From contig USEE01000061.1 in assembly GCA_900553645.1 (NCBI GenBank), forward strand, positions 1 to 7,588: a stretch of 7,588 nucleotides of DNA, written 5' to 3'. Shown in pieces: positions 1-5,351 of this stretch (its first letter is position 1; each line of letters begins with the position of its first letter). The position numbers were made by a program, and so were the translations under genes. Source of the stretch: an uncultured Eubacteriales bacterium (GTDB taxonomy: Bacteria > Bacillota_A > Clostridia > Christensenellales > Aristaeellaceae). Under the pieces are notes generated by a model. It did not search any database, was not told the origin of the DNA, and saw only the letters and a list, made by a program, of their open reading frames with translations.

Positions 1-235
1 GTATGTTAAATGAGTGATAATAACCCACATTAAATACTGATGGGGTATATCAATAAAACTAGAGGTACTGATTTGAGTAGTATGCTTGCATTTTTCTCTT
101 TTTGAAAAATGCAAGTAAATGCTGATAAGTTACAGAAGTACAGCAATGTGCGTTGCTGAGTTACACTACGGTAAATTACGCAAATTTAACCTGTTAAGCA
201 TAACTTCGCCGAATGTTGGCAAATCGCTTTACAGT
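1..235. other. AT-rich intergenic stretch without a supported gene
   Basis: By direct count, bases 1-60 are about 28% GC, 61-120 about 30%, 121-180 about 42% and 181-240 about 38%. Bases 241-300 jump to about 63%, which is typical of the rest of the window. No reading frame with a credible ribosome binding site is visible, and there is no tRNA T-loop signature. The stretch holds a perfect 12-bp inverted repeat (85-115) and a smaller perfect 6-bp hairpin, CAGCAA/TTGCTG, at 141-158. It may be ordinary intergenic DNA, or the edge of a region with a different history that lies mostly outside the window. Confidence 0.6.
85..115. repeat. Perfect 12-bp inverted repeat (hairpin)
   Basis: CTTGCATTTTTC (85-96) pairs exactly with GAAAAATGCAAG (104-115) across a 7-base T-rich loop. 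Neither side is followed by a proper T-tract, so it is not a textbook intrinsic terminator. It could be a terminator of a gene outside the window, a protein-binding site, or the end of a small mobile element. The sequence alone does not decide between these. Confidence 0.6.
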
Positions 236-290
236 GCATTGGAGCAGCCGGGGAGCATATCGCATAGGCAGCGGGCGCGCGAAGGCACAT

Positions 291-316
291 AAAAAGCTCC
301 GCAAATTGAGCGGAGC
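291..316 (-). terminator. Rho-independent terminator after the corrinoid pseudogene
   Basis: Read on the minus strand, GCTCCGC (316-310) pairs perfectly with GCGGAGC (302-296) around a 7-base loop and is followed directly by TTTTT (295-291). This is a standard intrinsic terminator. It lies about 56 bases beyond the stop codon of the broken corrinoid gene at 373. Confidence 0.75.
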
Positions 317-345
317 ACAGACTGTCAAAAAAGCCATGGAGAGCT

Positions 346-367
346 CGAGAGGGCCGCAGCCCTCTCG
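346..367 (-). terminator. GC-rich hairpin directly after the corrinoid stop codon
   Basis: CGAGAGGGC (346-354) and GCCCTCTCG (359-367) form a perfect 9-bp stem with a 4-base loop. On the minus strand a run of six T follows, but only after about 13 bases (332-327). It is therefore a weaker terminator candidate than the one at 291-316. The hairpin begins only 5 bases past the stop codon at 373-375, so the truncated coding sequence ends almost on top of it. Confidence 0.5.
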
Positions 368-372
368 AACTT

Positions 373-769
373 TCAATCGAGCCCAGCGGGCGCGACGTCT
401 GTGCCCAGGTTGATCACCTGAAAGCCCGAGCCCTCCAGCATCATCGCGACGAGGTTTTTGCCTATGTCGTGCAGGTCGCCCTTTACCGTGCCGATTGCGA
501 CCTTGCCCACCATCTCCACATGGTCGGCTATCATAAGCGGCTTTATTATGTCCATGCCCGCCTTCATCGCGCGCGGCGATTAGCACCTCGGGCACGTATA
601 CCTCGTTGTTCTTAAACAGCGTGCCGATCTCGCTCATACCCACAACCAGCGAGTTGTTCAGAATATCTACCGGGGCTGCGCCCTCCTCCAGCGCGGCCGC
701 GACCATCTTCTTTACCTTGGGCGCTGAACCCATTTTAAGCGCGTCGGCTATTACACGGAAATCTACCAT
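373..769 (-). pseudogene. Corrinoid (B12-binding) methyltransferase protein, frameshifted and truncated
   Basis: Intact relatives (MtaC/MtbC/MttC type, about 210 residues) carry a methyl group on a cobalamin cofactor between a substrate-specific methyltransferase and a second one that passes it to a C1 carrier. The start at 769 is well supported by an AGGAGGGG site 8 bases upstream. Residues 1-67 match the N-terminal helical domain and end in [11 protein letters not shown]. The reading then continues in another frame from 567 as [12 protein letters not shown], through the cobalamin-ligand motif GDLHDIGKN (the His coordinates cobalt), to DVAPAGLD and a stop. The shift sits in a CG run at 568-575: one extra base, or more simply one missing CG unit, since family members read IAARAMKAG there. 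About 80 C-terminal residues of the B12 domain are absent. No partner methyltransferase lies in the window. With two independent lesions I call it a pseudogene; an assembly error could explain only the frameshift. Confidence 0.88.
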
Positions 770-870
770 AACAAAACCCCTCCTGAAACGGCGCGGAGCC
801 GCTTATTGCTATAGCACGCGCGCGCATATATGAATGGAAGAAATTGCTGTGCGTCAGGAGTTTTTTGCGC

Positions 871-908
871 AAAAAACTGCGGCGCGGGAAAAATCCCATG
901 CCGCAGTT
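871..908 (-). terminator. Rho-independent terminator of the cupin gene
   Basis: On the minus strand AACTGCGGC (908-900) pairs with GCCGCAGTT (883-875). An inner GGGA/TCCC stem (886-889 with 894-897) and an AAAA/TTTT loop lie inside, with one mismatch between the two helices. A T-run (876-871) follows. The T-run is half of a 16-base perfect palindrome, TTTTTTGCGCAAAAAA, at 861-876. The terminator begins 17 bases past the cupin stop codon. Confidence 0.85.
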
Positions 909-925
909 AAGCCTATCGCCTCGGC

Positions 926-1276
926 TCAGCACATAACGGCGTCGCCTGCGGTAAAGCCATCGAGCGAATTTTGCCTTACCTGAATACAAATATAGGTGAT
1001 TCCCGCGTCGGCGGCTGCGGAAAACTGGCGCTTTGCGGCGGGCGCGACCTTAAGCCAGTCGCCCGCGCTAAGACAGACCTCTTCGCCGTCGATAACGGCC
1101 TTGCCCCTGCCCGCGATTATGCCGTAGATCTCCTCGTTGTTCTTATGCGCGTGTACAAACGGAACGCCTGTGCCGGCGGGGAGCGTGTTTATGCTTACCT
1201 CCGCACCTGTCAGCGCCAATTTATCGTGCAGCTCGGCGCGCGCTTCGTTTCCGACGTTGATTTTAGTGTAATTCAT
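926..1276 (-). CDS. Small single-domain cupin protein
   Basis: The product is a 116-residue, one-domain cupin, a small cytoplasmic beta-barrel with no signal peptide. Cupin motif 1 is clear at residues 37-56: H42, H44 and E48 or E49 in GVPFVHAHKNNEEIYG, the usual metal ligands. Motif 2 (about 72-85, GDWLKVAPAAKRQF) has Gln84 where the canonical metal-binding His is expected. Metal binding may therefore use three protein ligands or differ from classical cupins. The substrate is unknown. I chose the ATG at 1276 because GGGAGGT lies 6 bases upstream; an in-frame ATG at 1303 has no such site and would overlap the promoter side. The gene is divergent from the HxlR-type regulator at 1420 and ends at its own terminator. 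I infer that it is the main target of that regulator. Confidence 0.9.
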   Translation of the reverse strand: MNYTKINVGNEARAELHDKLALTGAEVSINTLPAGTGVPFVHAHKNNEEIYGIIAGRGKAVIDGEEVCLSAGDWLKVAPAAKRQFSAAADAGITYICIQVRQNSLDGFTAGDAVMC

Positions 1277-1321
1277 GATTGTACCTCCCAAGATTATTCG
1301 CAAGGCGGCTTGCTTGTATAT

Positions 1322-1350
1322 AGTTTACATGCCGGCGCGCGCAAAAACAA
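1322..1350 (-). promoter_or_regulatory. Candidate promoter of the cupin gene
   Basis: On the minus strand TTGTTT (1350-1345) and TAAACT (1327-1322) are separated by exactly 17 bases. This gives a sigma-A-like promoter about 45 bases upstream of the cupin start. The match to consensus is moderate. Confidence 0.5.
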
Positions 1351-1376
1351 GTACGCACCTTTTTGTAACTGTACAG
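1348..1376. promoter_or_regulatory. Candidate HxlR operator between the divergent genes
   Basis: The region holds a perfect 8-bp palindrome, CTGTACAG (1369-1376). It also holds an imperfect inverted repeat of CAAGTAC and GTAACTG (1348-1354 and 1365-1371). The GTAACT/TTTGTAA character resembles boxes described for HxlR-family regulators such as YodB, as far as I recall them. The palindrome covers the likely -35 of the regulator, and the repeat touches the -35 of the cupin promoter. One bound dimer could therefore control both directions. Its role as an operator is inferred. Confidence 0.4.
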
Positions 1377-1398
1377 AAAAAAAGGAATGTGCTATACT
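1370..1398 (+). promoter_or_regulatory. Candidate promoter of the HxlR-type regulator
   Basis: TATACT (1393-1398) is preceded by TGC, forming an extended -10. TGTACA (1370-1375) lies 17 bases upstream as a 4-of-6 match to the -35. Transcription would begin near 1404-1406, essentially at the GGGGGG ribosome binding site (1405-1410), giving a leader of only about 15 bases. Confidence 0.55.
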
Positions 1399-1419
1399 TC
1401 ACCTGGGGGGTGTTTGATT

Positions 1420-1746
1420 ATGAAGACCAGGGCCGAACTGCCGGAATGCCCGGTGGCGACCGCTGTATCGCTGATCGGCGGAAAGTGGAAATTGCTGATA
1501 CTGCGCAATTTAAAATCGCGCCCGTGGCGGTTTAACGAATTGCAGCGGGATCTGGACGGCGTGTCGCAAAAGGTGCTTAGCGACAGCCTGAGGCAGATGA
1601 TCGACGACGGGCTTGCCTACCGGCGCGATTACGGCGATGTGCCGCCGCGCGTAGAGTACGGCCTGACGGCGCTTGGCCGGGAAATGCTGCCTATCATAGA
1701 CGCGTTGGCCAACTTCGGCGACTATTACAAGTCGGTAGTAAAATAG
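1420..1746 (+). CDS. HxlR-family winged-helix transcriptional regulator
   Basis: The product is a 108-residue DNA-binding protein of the HxlR/MarR-like group, which acts as a dimer on palindromic operators. Family features run in order: an N-terminal ECPV with Cys10, the hallmark LIGGKWKLLIL (18-28), FNELQRDL (38-45), the recognition-helix segment GVSQKVLSDSLRQM (47-60), the wing (about 66-81, ending in EYGLT), and a C-terminal dimerisation helix. Cys10 is the only cysteine. It aligns with the conserved N-terminal cysteine through which relatives such as YodB and HypR sense quinones, aldehydes or disulfide stress. I chose the ATG at 1420 because GGGGGG lies 9 bases upstream; an in-frame ATG at 1387 has no ribosome binding site and lies before the -10. 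The gene is divergent from the cupin, which is its probable target, and is probably autoregulated. Confidence 0.93.
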   Translation: MKTRAELPECPVATAVSLIGGKWKLLILRNLKSRPWRFNELQRDLDGVSQKVLSDSLRQMIDDGLAYRRDYGDVPPRVEYGLTALGREMLPIIDALANFGDYYKSVVK

Positions 1747-1801
1747 AAAAGCGTTTTACCATGCCGCAGTGCGGCTCGGCGGCATTCCGCCCCGCATGAT
1801 A

Positions 1802-1844
1802 ATACCCCAACCGGCGCAGACGTCAAAGCCGCCGGTTGGGGTAT
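1802..1844. terminator. Strong convergent stem-loop between the regulator and the USP gene
   Basis: ATACCCCAACCGGCG (1802-1816) and its exact complement (1830-1844) make a perfect 15-bp stem with a 13-base loop. The stem lies between the stop of the HxlR gene (1746) and the stop of the minus-strand USP gene (1875), so it can end transcription from both sides. Neither exit has a long T-tract. A weaker hairpin, ATGCCGC/GCGGCAT (1761-1767 with 1779-1785), sits between it and the HxlR stop. Confidence 0.7.
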
Positions 1845-1874
1845 AAAAGTCCTGATTATGATACGGGTGGGACG

Positions 1875-2246
1875 TCATTCGGCCCATACGGTGCGTATAT
1901 CAATGCCGGGCAGGCGCAGCTTCAGCTCGGCCGCCAGATCCCATTCGCGCGGCTTGCCCGCGCGCCCCAGCAGCAGCGTGCTTACGTCGTTTTTCTGTAC
2001 GAACCTGATTATCGCGTCGGCGGTGTTGTCGGCGCGCAGCATTACCATGTTCGCGCCGTACTGATGGCTTATCTTGAAAAGGTACTCCAGCGCGTCGGCT
2101 TCGCTCTGATCGCCCAGCAGCTGCGCGCCCTTTTTGGCGACGTGCAGCACATACAGCTCGTCCTCATCCCCGCGCCTAAGCGCCGCACCCTCGTGTATCA
2201 GCCGCTCGCAGGTACTCTGGCCGGTCACGCATACGGCAATGTGCAT
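1875..2246 (-). CDS. Universal stress protein-like (KdpD USP-domain type)
   Basis: The product is a 123-residue soluble protein with the UspA-like alternating beta/alpha order. The strands are IAVCVTG (3-9), LYVLHVA (31-37), ANMVML (65-70), STLLLGRAG (89-97) and a C-terminal GIDIRTV (114-120). CERLIHEGAALRRG and the stretch from AIIRFVQKND to WDLAAELKLRLPG closely recall the USP domain of KdpD osmosensor kinases, but no kinase part is present. The nucleotide-binding GxxG motif after strand 4 is short (GRAGKPREW), so ATP binding is uncertain. The start at 2246 has GGAGAG about 10 bases upstream. The gene begins 18 bases after the stop of the membrane-protein gene, so the two are almost certainly one transcript. 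Its function is unknown beyond a likely stress or ligand-binding role. Confidence 0.8.
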   Translation of the reverse strand: MHIAVCVTGQSTCERLIHEGAALRRGDEDELYVLHVAKKGAQLLGDQSEADALEYLFKISHQYGANMVMLRADNTADAIIRFVQKNDVSTLLLGRAGKPREWDLAAELKLRLPGIDIRTVWAE

Positions 2247-2264
2247 AAATCGTTCACTCTCCGA

Positions 2265-2729
2265 TTAAACTCTCTGCCAGCCGATCACGAATCCGCCGTG
2301 CGACGTTACGCGCAGCATTTCGCCCGGCTTTATCTCGGGCAGGGGCTTGGACGCGTCCCAGTAGAACGTGCGCAGATCCTCGCCCTTTTCCTTGGGGCCT
2401 TCGCTCATCTCGAACACATGCGCGCTCACGCCGTCGTGCGTGGCGAGATCGGGCGATATGCCCACGAATTCGGCCACCATCTCGTGCGTCATGCCGTTAT
2501 TCATTTCGCGCAGGAACTTGCGGTAGTAAATCAGCGGCGTCAGCTTGAGACTCCAGAAAAATATTATAAACGCGCCGAACAGGCAGGACACCAGATCGGT
2601 CGCCCATTGGATGCGGTACATCAGCGTGGGAACGAGCGCGACTATGCCCAAAATCAGCGCTATTACGAGCACGCACACTATCTTTTTAATGCGCGCGTCG
2701 TTTACTGTTGCGTCGTTTTGAGAATACAT
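2265..2729 (-). CDS. Two-helix membrane protein of unknown function
   Basis: The product has 154 residues and I do not recognise a named family. A short polar N-terminus is followed by two strongly hydrophobic helices (about 16-37 and 44-68). A soluble C-terminal domain of about 85 residues ends in short beta-like stretches such as RTFYWDASKPLPEIKPGEMLRV and SHGGFVIGWQRV. The loop between the helices (PTLMYRIQWATD) is short, so both ends should lie on the same side, probably the cytoplasm. I chose the ATG at 2729 because GGAGGT lies 6 bases upstream; an in-frame ATG at 2774 lies in the promoter and has no such site. It is the first gene of a two-gene unit with the USP-like gene, which suggests a shared envelope-linked stress role. 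That role is inferred only from the pairing. Confidence 0.85.
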   Translation of the reverse strand: MYSQNDATVNDARIKKIVCVLVIALILGIVALVPTLMYRIQWATDLVSCLFGAFIIFFWSLKLTPLIYYRKFLREMNNGMTHEMVAEFVGISPDLATHDGVSAHVFEMSEGPKEKGEDLRTFYWDASKPLPEIKPGEMLRVTSHGGFVIGWQRV

Positions 2730-2765
2730 AAAGCTACCTCCGTTTATCGAGTTGCCCTTTACTAT

Positions 2766-2795
2766 ACTATACAACTTTTCAGTGCAAGTTGTAAA
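2766..2795 (-). promoter_or_regulatory. Promoter of the membrane-protein/USP operon
   Basis: On the minus strand TTTACA (2795-2790) and TATAGT (2771-2766) each match consensus at 5 of 6 positions and are 18 bases apart. The TATAGT unit is partly repeated (TATAGTATAGTA). The site lies about 40 bases upstream of the ATG at 2729. Confidence 0.65.
2770..2793. promoter_or_regulatory. Inverted repeat filling the promoter spacer (candidate operator)
   Basis: TACAACTT (2770-2777) and AAGTTGTA (2786-2793) are perfect 8-bp inverted copies with an 8-base gap. Together they occupy the space between the -35 and -10 elements and overlap both. A dimeric regulator binding here would directly block or remodel the promoter, as MerR- or TetR-type proteins do. 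No regulator for it is encoded next to it. Confidence 0.5.
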
Positions 2796-2891
2796 GCACG
2801 AATGCGTTTATTCATAAATTTGCCGTAATCAGCAGCGCAAAGCCGCAATTTTGCAGGAACAGGCGGCGCAAACTTCGATATGTACCTGAAC

Positions 2892-5195
2892 TTAACCCTT
2901 CGAGCGGGAAGATGCGGGCAGCGGCGGCTTGGGCGGCGCATCGCCCACGATGCAGGGGCGGCCGTTCAGTATGCGCACCAGCTTTTTGCCGACGACCGCG
3001 TCTTCGCCTTTCAGGAGCTTCTTTGCAGCGGTCGCGGTTATCGCGGGCATGTTTGCGTCCTGCCGGGAAAGCGCGTCCTTCCATATCGTGAACTTGCAGC
3101 CCTCGCGCCAATGCTCGCACCCGAACGCGCGTGCGCTTTCCAGTATGCGCCCGCCGCACTGCGGGCACTTAGCACCGGTAAGGTAGTGCTGCTGAGTGCG
3201 CTTGGGCGACGCGTCCTGCTTTTCAAACTCCACGCCGGTCTGGCTGGTCTTGGCGTTTTCGACGATGAATGCGGAAAAGCGCCGTATCGAATCCAGAAAC
3301 GCCTGCGGGGTGATCTGCCCCTCGCCGCGCGCGATGCGGCCCAATGCGCGTTCCCATTTGCCGGTGGTTTCGGCCGAGAGCAATTGCTCGGGCAGTATCT
3401 TCATCAGGCTTTGCGCCTTGGGCGTGGTCTTGAGTGACTTGCCCGAGCGGCTGACGTAGCCCACCTCGATCAACCGCTCGATCGTCGCGGCGCGCGTGGC
3501 GGGTGTGCCCAGGCCGGAGTCCTTCATGGCCTGTTTAAGCTCCTCGTCGGCGATTGTGCGCCCCGCGTTCTCCATCGCCTGAAGCAGCGTCGCGTCGGTG
3601 TACGGCTTGGGCGGCTTGGTCTTTTTGGCCTGCGCCTGTGACGAAAGCGTCACGCGTACGTCGCCCTTGCGCACATCGGGCAGTACGGGTTCGCGCTCGT
3701 CCTCGTCCACGCCCCTGTAAACCGCTTTCCAGCCCATATCGACCGGCGCTATGCCGCGGCTGACAAATTTGTGCGATTCGGCGCGCGTGAATATCTCCGA
3801 CTTGATGAATTTGTAGGGCGGGTACAGCGCCGCCAGCAGCCGTCTTACGATCAAGTCGTATACGCCGCGTTCGGCGGGCGGCAGCATGTTCAGGTGCGCC
3901 TGCTTGCGCGTGGGCAGCAGCGCGTGGTGATCGGACACCTTGCTGTCGTCGAATATGCGCTTATTTGCGCCGATATTGTCCAGTGCGGGCAGGCGGCTGA
4001 CCAGTTCGCCGTACTCGGCGGGCAGAGCGCTTATCACTGCGGGCAATTGCGCGGCCATGTCGTGCGTCAGATGTCGGCTGTCTGTGCGCGGATAGGTAAT
4101 CAGCTTGTGCCGCTCGTAAAGTGCCTGCGCCGCGTCCAACGTCTGCTTGGCCGACAGCCCCATCAGCCGGTTTGCGTCGCGCTGTAAGCTGGTCAGGTCG
4201 TACAGCAGCGGCGGCAACGTCTGCTGATCCTGCCGAGTTACGCTTTCGATGGCGGCGGACTTGCCGCGCACCTCGTCGGCTATTGTGCGCGCGGTGCTTT
4301 CGTCGCTTATGCGCGTGGGGTTCTTTTCGGCAGTGCCCAGCCATACGCCCGTGTATTCGCCGGGGCGCGCGTCTAGCGAGTTCTTGCGCGCGGCGACTTC
4401 CTCGCGTATGCGCGCCGCGATTTGGACGGGGCTGATCGGGCTGGCTGCGCTTTCTGCCTGAGCATGGGGTTGACTGTTCTGAACAGCCTGCGCCTGCATG
4501 GCGGCTTCTTCCGACGCGCCGAACAGCGCGCGCACCTCAAAATAATCCTCAGGCTTAAAATCGGAAATTTCAGTATCGCGCGCGCAGATAAGCGACAGCG
4601 TGGGCGTTTGCACGCGTCCCACCGACAGCCACGCGTTATACCTGATCGAGTATGCGCGCGACGCGTTCATGCCCACCAGCCAGTCGGCCTCCGAGCGACA
4701 GCGCGCGCTTTCGTAAAGGTTGTCATAGTCCGAACCCGGCCTGAGGTGCGCAAAACCCTCGCTGATGGCCTCGTCGGTCATCGACGAAATCCACAGCCGC
4801 GAGAACGGCTTTTTGCACTCGGCCTGCTTGTATATATATCGGAAGATTAATTCGCCCTCGCGCCCGGAGTCGGTGGCGCATACTATCTGGCCCACGTCGC
4901 GTCGGTGCATCAGCTTTTTTACCACGCCGAACTGCTTCTTGGTCTTTTCGATAACGCGCAGGGGTATGTCGTCGGGAAGCATGGGCAGTGTGTCCATGCG
5001 CCACGCCTTATATCTGGGGTCGATAGCGTCCGGTTCGCTCAGCGCCACAAGGTGTCCCAGCGCCCATGTGACTATCCAGTCGTCGGACTCCATAAAGCCG
5101 TCTGCCGTCGACCCGGAAGCGCCGCGCACTCCCAGCACGCGCGCAATGTCGCGCGCAACCGACGGCTTTTCGGCCAGTACAAGTGTCTTAGACAA
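2892..5195 (-). CDS. topB: DNA topoisomerase III (type IA)
   Basis: The product is a 767-residue type IA topoisomerase, which cuts one DNA strand through a 5'-phosphotyrosine and passes the other through, decatenating and relaxing DNA in the cytoplasm. The Toprim domain is at the N-terminus, with Glu9 in LAEKPS and the acidic motif at 109-115 (DSGREGE). The core continues through SVGRVQTPTL (191-200) and the active-site segment ITYPRTDSR with catalytic Tyr368, then SDHHALLPT (421-429) and GLGTPATRA (561-569). A Cys4 zinc-binding site (C677, C680, C693, C700) and a topoisomerase C-terminal repeat-like end follow. An Ala/Gln-rich segment (about 227-255) looks like a flexible insert. The length is slightly above usual (650-730). 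No ATG is in frame near the start; TTG at 5195 is the best start, with AGGCGG 9 bases upstream. No clear terminator follows, so read-through into the membrane/USP genes is possible. Confidence 0.95.
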   Translation of the reverse strand: MSKTLVLAEKPSVARDIARVLGVRGASGSTADGFMESDDWIVTWALGHLVALSEPDAIDPRYKAWRMDTLPMLPDDIPLRVIEKTKKQFGVVKKLMHRRDVGQIVCATDSGREGELIFRYIYKQAECKKPFSRLWISSMTDEAISEGFAHLRPGSDYDNLYESARCRSEADWLVGMNASRAYSIRYNAWLSVGRVQTPTLSLICARDTEISDFKPEDYFEVRALFGASEEAAMQAQAVQNSQPHAQAESAASPISPVQIAARIREEVAARKNSLDARPGEYTGVWLGTAEKNPTRISDESTARTIADEVRGKSAAIESVTRQDQQTLPPLLYDLTSLQRDANRLMGLSAKQTLDAAQALYERHKLITYPRTDSRHLTHDMAAQLPAVISALPAEYGELVSRLPALDNIGANKRIFDDSKVSDHHALLPTRKQAHLNMLPPAERGVYDLIVRRLLAALYPPYKFIKSEIFTRAESHKFVSRGIAPVDMGWKAVYRGVDEDEREPVLPDVRKGDVRVTLSSQAQAKKTKPPKPYTDATLLQAMENAGRTIADEELKQAMKDSGLGTPATRAATIERLIEVGYVSRSGKSLKTTPKAQSLMKILPEQLLSAETTGKWERALGRIARGEGQITPQAFLDSIRRFSAFIVENAKTSQTGVEFEKQDASPKRTQQHYLTGAKCPQCGGRILESARAFGCEHWREGCKFTIWKDALSRQDANMPAITATAAKKLLKGEDAVVGKKLVRILNGRPCIVGDAPPKPPLPASSRSKG

Positions 5196-5204
5196 AATAT
5201 GAAA

Positions 5205-5225
5205 CCGCCTTTCCGTTTACGGCGG
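5205..5225 (-). promoter_or_regulatory. Leader hairpin covering the topB ribosome binding site
   Basis: In the minus-strand mRNA, CCGCC (5225-5221) can pair with GGCGG (5209-5205) around an 11-base loop. The downstream arm is the probable Shine-Dalgarno sequence AGGCGG of topB, just before the TTG start. A competing small stem, CCGT/ACGG, lies inside. Together with the TTG start this predicts weak or controlled translation; regulation is inferred. Confidence 0.4.
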
Positions 5226-5272
5226 CAAAACAGCACTCATTAAAATCACGCCATTTAAGCCGTTATTCCATC

Positions 5273-5301
5273 ATTATACCAGTTGTGCGCGATAAAGTCA
5301 A
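5273..5301 (-). promoter_or_regulatory. Strong sigma-A-like promoter of topB
   Basis: On the minus strand TTGACT (5301-5296) and TATAAT (5278-5273) lie 17 bases apart, and TGG precedes the -10 to make it an extended form. The predicted start near 5266 gives a leader of about 70 bases. The -35 begins in the T-rich exit of the terminator of the upstream adaptor gene. Confidence 0.8.
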
Positions 5302-5330
5302 AGCGCCGCCCGTATCGTCGGGGCGGCGCT
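5302..5330 (-). terminator. Terminator of the HlyD-type adaptor gene
   Basis: AGCGCCGCCC (5302-5311) and GGGCGGCGCT (5321-5330) form a perfect 10-bp GC-rich stem with a 9-base loop, 21 bases past the stop codon at 5352. The exit on the minus strand is only moderately T-rich (TTGACTTTATC) because it doubles as the topB -35 region. Confidence 0.75.
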
Positions 5331-5351
5331 AAGCAGGGCAGGGGATGTGCG

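Noticed and set aside
200..208. ATAACTTCG, the first bases of a loxP half-site
   Set aside because: There is no second half-site or matching spacer nearby; a nine-base match is expected by chance.
213..413. A 66-codon plus-strand frame over the two hairpins
   Set aside because: It crosses both terminator hairpins and the 3' end of the corrinoid gene, is very basic with no motif, and lacks a ribosome binding site.
565..571. Programmed ribosomal frameshifting as the explanation of the corrinoid split
   Set aside because: No slippery heptamer or stimulatory structure is evident, and the C-terminal third is missing anyway, so a rescued product would still be incomplete.
815..826. CG-alternating runs (also at 6661-6668) as possible CRISPR or special repeats
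   Set aside because: They are short simple-sequence runs common in this CG-rich genome, with no regular spacing or repeat-spacer pattern.
1836..2828. A 330-codon plus-strand open frame opposite the membrane/USP operon
   Set aside because: It runs antisense across two well-supported genes and their intergenic gap, has no ribosome binding site and no family features, and starts inside the 15-bp terminator stem. It is a by-product of GC-biased codons on the other strand.
4850..4875. topB acidic motif reads DSG instead of the DxD of some type IA topoisomerases
   Set aside because: Firmicutes-type TopB proteins commonly have D-x-G-R-E-G-E here, so it is a family variant and not a lost catalytic residue.
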